Source of the DNA: Phenylobacterium sp. Root700
Lineage (GTDB): Bacteria > Pseudomonadota > Alphaproteobacteria > Caulobacterales > Caulobacteraceae
Length of the DNA: 64,000 nucleotides
Direction of reading: 5' to 3'
Assembly (NCBI RefSeq): GCF_001429025.1
Contig: NZ_LMHT01000012.1
Coordinates: 184,361 to 248,360 of the forward strand
Part shown: positions 60,637 through 64,000 of the stretch, one piece after another
Numbering within the stretch: the stretch's first letter is position 1
How the letters are laid out: the number at the start of each line of letters is the position of its first letter
Notes under the pieces: model-generated
Database searches by the model: none
The model's input: the letters and a program-made list of their open reading frames with translations, nothing else
Told to the model about the DNA's origin: nothing
Translations under genes and position numbers: made by a program

Positions 60637-61326
60637 GTGACCCAACCCGACTGGTGGTACGACGACCTCAAGCAGGTCGGCCTCGATTTCGAGGACGAAA
60701 CCGAGGTCTCGACCTATGACGCCCGCCAAGGCGGATCGAGCGAGGAAGACGCCGCCCTGCTCCACCGGCTGGGCGTGACGCCCAGGACCGCCATGGCCGA
60801 CATCGGCTGCGGCACCGGGCTGCTGGCCTGCACGGCGGCGGCGATGGCCGGGTCGGTTCGCGCGATCGACGTGTCGGGCGCCATGCTGCGCGCCGCCCAG
60901 GCGCGGGCGAAGTCGCTCGGCCTGGCCAACATCACCTTCGAGCGTGACGGCTTCCTGACCTTCGCCGGATCAGGCGACCTGGACCTGATCGTCACCAAGG
61001 CGGCGCTGCATCACCTGCCCGACTTCTGGAAGGCCGTGGCCCTGACCCGGATGCGCGATGCGCTGAAGCCGGGCGGGCGGCTCTACATCCGCGACGTGGC
61101 CTTCAATTGCAGTCCCGACGCCCTGCCGCTGACGGCCGAGCGCTGGATCGAGGACCTGGTCCGCCAGAGCGGCTACAGCCGCGCCGACGGCGCCTGCCAC
61201 GTGCGGGAAGAGCACTCGACCTTCGGCTGGATCCTCGAACGGATGATCAGCGAGGCGGGCTTCACGCTGCTGGAGCGCACCCACGACGGCGTCTACGCCA
61301 CCTACCTCGCCGAGGCGCCCGGCTAG
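60637..61326 (+). CDS. SAM-dependent methyltransferase, soluble
   Basis: This protein of about 229 residues has a class I methyltransferase domain with motif I MADIGCGTGLLACTAAAMA (about 50-68), motif II SVRAIDVSGAMLRAAQ, motif IV DLDLIVTKAALHHLPDFW and ALKPGGRLYIRDVAF. The N-terminus (TQPDWWYDDLKQVGLDFEDETEVSTYDAR) precedes the domain. I chose the GTG at 60637, which has GGAG six bases upstream; an ATG at 60625 is in frame but lacks a clear site. The leader can fold so that this site is hidden (60512-60630). The stop overlaps that of the convergent proS by four bases. Substrate unknown. Confidence 0.85.
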   Translation: MTQPDWWYDDLKQVGLDFEDETEVSTYDARQGGSSEEDAALLHRLGVTPRTAMADIGCGTGLLACTAAAMAGSVRAIDVSGAMLRAAQARAKSLGLANITFERDGFLTFAGSGDLDLIVTKAALHHLPDFWKAVALTRMRDALKPGGRLYIRDVAFNCSPDALPLTAERWIEDLVRQSGYSRADGACHVREEHSTFGWILERMISEAGFTLLERTHDGVYATYLAEAPG

Positions 61327-62882
61327 TAGGAGCGCCCGATCAGGATTTCCTCGACACCGGGCTCACCGGTGAAGACGCAGGGTCCAAAGCTCGACGGCTG
61401 GTTCATCGGCGCATTGCGCAGAGTGAGCTTGAAGGCCTTGAGGCGCTGCTCGACAGCGTCCAAGGCCTCGCCGGTCGGGCGCGACCAGGAGGCGCGGACC
61501 CAGCCCTTGAAGGCCGAGGCCTCTTCTTCTTCGTCCGACACCTTGCCGAAGTACTCGGCCACCTGATCGAAGGTGGTGAGGTCGGCGCGAATGTTGGCGT
61601 CAAGACGCGCCTTGGCTTCCTCGAACAGAGTCTGCTGGATCGCAGCCAGCAGGCCCGGCGCGGCGTCGACGAACTCGTCACGCGACATCGCCTGCGACTG
61701 CACCTTGTCACCATCGCGCAGATTGTCGCGGCGCATGAAGGTCACCTGGCCGGAGGCCGCGTCGCGCGGGCCCAGCTCGACGATGATCGGCGCGCCGCGG
61801 CGCACCCAGTTCCAGCGCTTGTCGCTCGACTTCTGGTCCTTGGTGTCCAGCAGGGCGCGGATCGGTTCGCCCAGCGCGACCTTCTCATGCAGCGCCTTCA
61901 CCAGGCCCTCGGCGAAGGCCAGGACCTCGGCGTCTTCGGGCTTGCCGCGCAGCATCGGCACCACGACGATCTGGCGCGGGGCGATGGCGGGCGGCAGGCG
62001 CAGACCGTCGTCGTCGCCGTGGGTCATGATCACGCCGCCGATCAGGCGGGTCGAAACACCCCAGCTCGAGGTGTGGCAGAATTCCAGTTCGCCGCTGTCG
62101 CTCTGATAGCGGATGTTCTGGGCGTGGGAGAAGCTGGTGCCCAGATAGTGCGAGGTGCCGGCCTGCAGCGCCTTGCCGTCCTGCATCATCGCTTCGATGG
62201 AATAGGTGGCTTCCGCGCCGGGGAAGCGTTCGTTCTCGGGCTTCTCACCGGCGACCACCGGCATGGCCAGGACGGTTTCGGAGAACTCCCGGTACATCTC
62301 CAGGGACAGCAGGGTGGAGGCCAGGGCGTCCTCGCGGCTGGCGTGGGCCGTGTGGCCCTCCTGCCAGAGGAACTCCGACGTGCGCAAGAACATACGCGTG
62401 CGCATTTCCCAACGGACCACGTTGGCCCATTGGTTGATCTTCAGCGGCAGGTCGCGATAGCTCTTGATCCAGCGCGAGAAGGCGTCGCCGATGATCGTCT
62501 CCGAGGTCGGGCGGACGATCAGGGGCTCTTCCAGCTTGGCGTCGGGATCGGGCTGCAGCTTGCCGTCGATATTCTTGAGCCGGTGGTGGGTGACCACCGC
62601 CATTTCCTTGGCGAAGCCCTCGACGTGCTCGGCCTCCTTGGCGAAGAAGCTCAGCGGGATGAACAGCGGGAAGTAGGCGTTATCGACGCCCATCTCCTTG
62701 ATGCGGCGATCCATGGTGTGCTGGATGCGCTCCCAGACCCCATAGCCCCACGGTTTGATGATCATCGACCCGCGCACGGGGCTGACCTCGGCCATGTCCG
62801 CCTCGCGGACGATGGCTTGATACCAGTCGGGGAAGGTCGACTTGTTGCCGGTCATCCGGCTGACGCTGAGAGCTCGTTGCAT
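61323..62882 (-). CDS. proS: prolyl-tRNA synthetase, archaeal/eukaryotic type
   Basis: This 519-residue class II synthetase charges tRNA-Pro. It is of the archaeal/eukaryotic-like form (ProS type 3): FPDWYQAIVREADMAEVSPVRGSMIIKPWGYGVWE at the start, RPTSETIIGDAFSRWI and FLWQEGHTAHA in the catalytic core, an anticodon-binding domain (ROIVVVPMLRGKPEDAEVLAF-like stretch), and a C-terminal domain ending in Tyr (EEILIGRSY). The INS editing insertion of the long bacterial form is absent. From memory, alphaproteobacteria usually carry a short bacterial-type ProRS of about 440 residues, so this form is unusual. I chose the ATG at 62882; TTG at 62939 is in frame. Confidence 0.9.
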   Translation of the reverse strand: MQRALSVSRMTGNKSTFPDWYQAIVREADMAEVSPVRGSMIIKPWGYGVWERIQHTMDRRIKEMGVDNAYFPLFIPLSFFAKEAEHVEGFAKEMAVVTHHRLKNIDGKLQPDPDAKLEEPLIVRPTSETIIGDAFSRWIKSYRDLPLKINQWANVVRWEMRTRMFLRTSEFLWQEGHTAHASREDALASTLLSLEMYREFSETVLAMPVVAGEKPENERFPGAEATYSIEAMMQDGKALQAGTSHYLGTSFSHAQNIRYQSDSGELEFCHTSSWGVSTRLIGGVIMTHGDDDGLRLPPAIAPRQIVVVPMLRGKPEDAEVLAFAEGLVKALHEKVALGEPIRALLDTKDQKSSDKRWNWVRRGAPIIVELGPRDAASGQVTFMRRDNLRDGDKVQSQAMSRDEFVDAAPGLLAAIQQTLFEEAKARLDANIRADLTTFDQVAEYFGKVSDEEEEASAFKGWVRASWSRPTGEALDAVEQRLKAFKLTLRNAPMNQPSSFGPCVFTGEPGVEEILIGRSY

Positions 62883-62919
62883 AGGGCGCTCTTTAAAGTC
62901 CCTTTCGGCGACGTCAAAG

Positions 62920-62941
62920 AGTTGCTCAAGGCTCGGCAACT
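62920..62941. promoter_or_regulatory. inverted repeat AGTTGC-N10-GCAACT
   Basis: Perfect six-base arms lie in the gap between the divergent proS and maoC starts. They could be an operator, but the arms are short and no regulator is adjacent. Confidence 0.25.
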
Positions 62942-62985
62942 GCTAGACCTCGAACACCTGTTTCAATTCGATTTGGGAGAAGACG

Positions 62986-63435
62986 ATGAACCCGGTGGAG
63001 TTCAAGGACCTGCCTGGCCTGGTGGGCCAAGAAGTCGGCGTGTCGGATTGGGTGGAAATCACCCAAGAACGCGTCAATCAATTCGCCGAAGCCACCGGCG
63101 ACCATCAATGGATCCACGTGGACGTCGAGCGCGCCACCAAGGAAATCGGCGGGCCGATCGCTCACGGCTACCTGACCCTGTCGCTGATCCCGTTCCTGGG
63201 CGCCGGCATGCTGCCGATCTCGGGCGTGACCCGCGGCATCAACTACGGTTCCGACAAGGTGCGCTTCATCAACATGGTTCGCGTCGGCAAGCGCGTGCGC
63301 ATGCGCCAGAAGCTGATCGGCGCCGAGGCCAAGGCCGGCGGCATGCAGCTGAAGAACGAGTGCACCATCGAGATCGAAGGCGAGACCAAGCCCGCCTGCA
63401 TCGCCGAGACCATTTCGGTCGTCTACGGCGCCTAA
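62986..63435 (+). CDS. MaoC-like (R)-specific enoyl-CoA hydratase
   Basis: This 149-residue hot-dog-fold protein has the hydratase-2 motif D39-x4-H44 (ATGDHQWIHVD) and the conserved GGPIAHGYLTLSLIP stretch. It probably hydrates enoyl-CoA to (R)-3-hydroxyacyl-CoA, as in polyhydroxyalkanoate precursor supply or acyl-chain metabolism. The close relative NodN is also this size. Length is normal for the single-domain form. It has GGGAG before the ATG, is divergent from proS, and is followed by a strong hairpin terminator. Confidence 0.9.
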   Translation: MNPVEFKDLPGLVGQEVGVSDWVEITQERVNQFAEATGDHQWIHVDVERATKEIGGPIAHGYLTLSLIPFLGAGMLPISGVTRGINYGSDKVRFINMVRVGKRVRMRQKLIGAEAKAGGMQLKNECTIEIEGETKPACIAETISVVYGA

Positions 63436-63466
63436 GAGCCGCGCCCTGCGCGGAGCGATCCGCCAT

Positions 63467-63498
63467 CTGGACCTCGCGGGATTTCCCGCGAGGTCCAG
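63467..63498 (+). terminator. hairpin terminator after maoC
   Basis: A 15-bp perfect stem (CTGGACCTCGCGGGA with its complement) around a two-base centre, followed by GGGGTTCTT. It lies between the convergent maoC and the gene at 63521, so it may serve both strands. Confidence 0.8.
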
Positions 63499-63520
63499 GG
63501 GTTCTTGAAGCCGCGAACGG

Positions 63521-64000
63521 CTACTGCCGGAACTGATTGACCGTGATCTCGACCACCGTGTTGGGTCGATAGCTGGACCAATCACGCGCCAGCCCCTGGT
63601 CCTGAACGGACACGTGGAAGCTACGCAGATCGCCCTTGGCGTCGCGCACGATCCACTGGAACTGGCTTTCCTGCACCCATTCCCCGCTCGCTAGCGGCTT
63701 GCGAAACTTGGTCAGCAGCCCGCGTTTCTTCGCGCCGGGCATGTCGCGGCCATCGGGGCCCAGCTCAACATCGAAGCCGTGCGCGTCGAGCGACAGGATC
63801 ACCGGCGTCGAGCCCCCTGGCCGAATGCTCTCATGTCCATCCTCGGAGCTGTAGTCGACCTTGCCGCCCAGCTTGCCGAGGTAGAAGCCGTGAACCTCCT
63901 CGGGCGTCACCGCGACGACGTAGGCGCGCTTCACGCCCGACACGAAGGCGATCGGATCGTTCTCGTTCATCAGCACCTCGCCGCCCTCGGCGACCGGCTC
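63521..64000 (-). CDS. hypothetical protein, C-terminal part (start outside window)
   Basis: The frame is open from the stop at 63521 to the right edge without an upstream stop, so this is probably the end of a longer gene; GTG at 63976 and ATG at 63970 are possible internal starts. The visible 159 residues are mixed alpha/beta: AFVSGVKRAYVVAVTPEEVHGFYLGKL, SLDAHGFDVELGPDGRDMPG, ESQFQWIVRDAKGDLRSFHVSV. I recognise no family and see no membrane segment. It is convergent with maoC, separated by the hairpin at 63467-63498. Confidence 0.6.
   Translation of the reverse strand, partial: EPVAEGGEVLMNENDPIAFVSGVKRAYVVAVTPEEVHGFYLGKLGGKVDYSSEDGHESIRPGGSTPVILSLDAHGFDVELGPDGRDMPGAKKRGLLTKFRKPLASGEWVQESQFQWIVRDAKGDLRSFHVSVQDQGLARDWSSYRPNTVVEITVNQFRQ

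Noticed and set aside
61107-63536. 809-codon frame opposite proS
   Set aside because: Shadow of proS continuing through maoC in the wrong frame. Both real genes have clear motifs.
1-64000. tRNA, rRNA or CRISPR elements
   Set aside because: I looked for T-loop sequences, rRNA-like blocks and spaced direct repeats and found none.

Overview
The window reads as one contiguous piece of a GC-rich alphaproteobacterial chromosome, most likely Caulobacterales (Caulobacter/Phenylobacterium type). The clues are PleC- and DivJ-type cell-cycle kinases, a MucR/Ros regulator, two DUF2336 proteins, DUF1491, a ccmIEFH-degP-two-component-glnE block, and clustered GANTC (CcrM-type) sites upstream of several genes. 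Coding density is very high. I see no tRNA, rRNA or CRISPR. The only sign of mobile DNA is the start of a probable IS5-type transposase at the left edge.

Layout: 0-1.7 kb, insertion-sequence edge and a glycosyltransferase bracketed by two copies of a palindromic repeat. 1.7-7.4 kb, a paired acyl-CoA dehydrogenase operon, a hypothetical gene and pepN. 7.5-12.2 kb, a single-domain response regulator, pleC, a Crp/Fnr regulator and a class II aldolase. 12.2-13.7 kb, an ECF sigma / anti-sigma / periplasmic sensor cassette resembling CnrH-CnrY-CnrX in layout. 13.8-24.6 kb (minus strand), cytochrome c maturation genes ccmI-E-F-H, degP, an OmpR-type two-component pair and glnE. 24.7-28.6 kb, a hypothetical gene and a PepSY / PhoP-like / PhoQ-like operon. 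28.7-37.6 kb, a DnaJ-like chaperone, a YcgN family protein, a class A penicillin-binding protein, a Uup-type ABC-F ATPase, a SPOR protein and a MASE1 hybrid kinase. 37.6-40.1 kb, an NMT1/SsuA-like ABC importer. 40.2-49.2 kb, mostly secreted or hypothetical proteins plus prfC and a metallo-beta-lactamase-fold protein. 49.2-54.7 kb, divJ, a soluble DivJ/PleC-family kinase, sufE, a PAS protein, mucR and a second DUF2336 gene. 54.8-57.4 kb, a divergent fatty-acid-type pair around a perfect operator palindrome. 57.4-59.4 kb, another two-component pair. 59.5-64 kb, two SAM-dependent methyltransferases, an archaeal-type prolyl-tRNA synthetase, a MaoC hydratase and a partial gene.

Together the genes are strongly weighted to signalling and envelope work: seven histidine kinases, four separate response regulators, an ECF cassette, a Crp-type regulator and MucR. 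They sit beside periplasmic quality control (DegP, Ccm), peptidoglycan synthesis and acyl-CoA metabolism.

The most interesting unexplained signals are non-coding. (1) A leader before the second methyltransferase in which one CTCCATC segment can pair with either of two GATGGA segments, one of them the ribosome-binding site. (2) A 12-bp inverted repeat enclosing the ribosome-binding site of the response regulator before pleC. (3) A perfect 12-1-12 palindrome between the enoyl-CoA hydratase and acyl-CoA synthetase genes. (4) Four GANTC sites in 58 bp before a PAS protein gene. (5) Six of eleven convergent gene pairs overlapping by exactly four bases at their stop codons. All assignments were made by reading the sequence; no database search was run.
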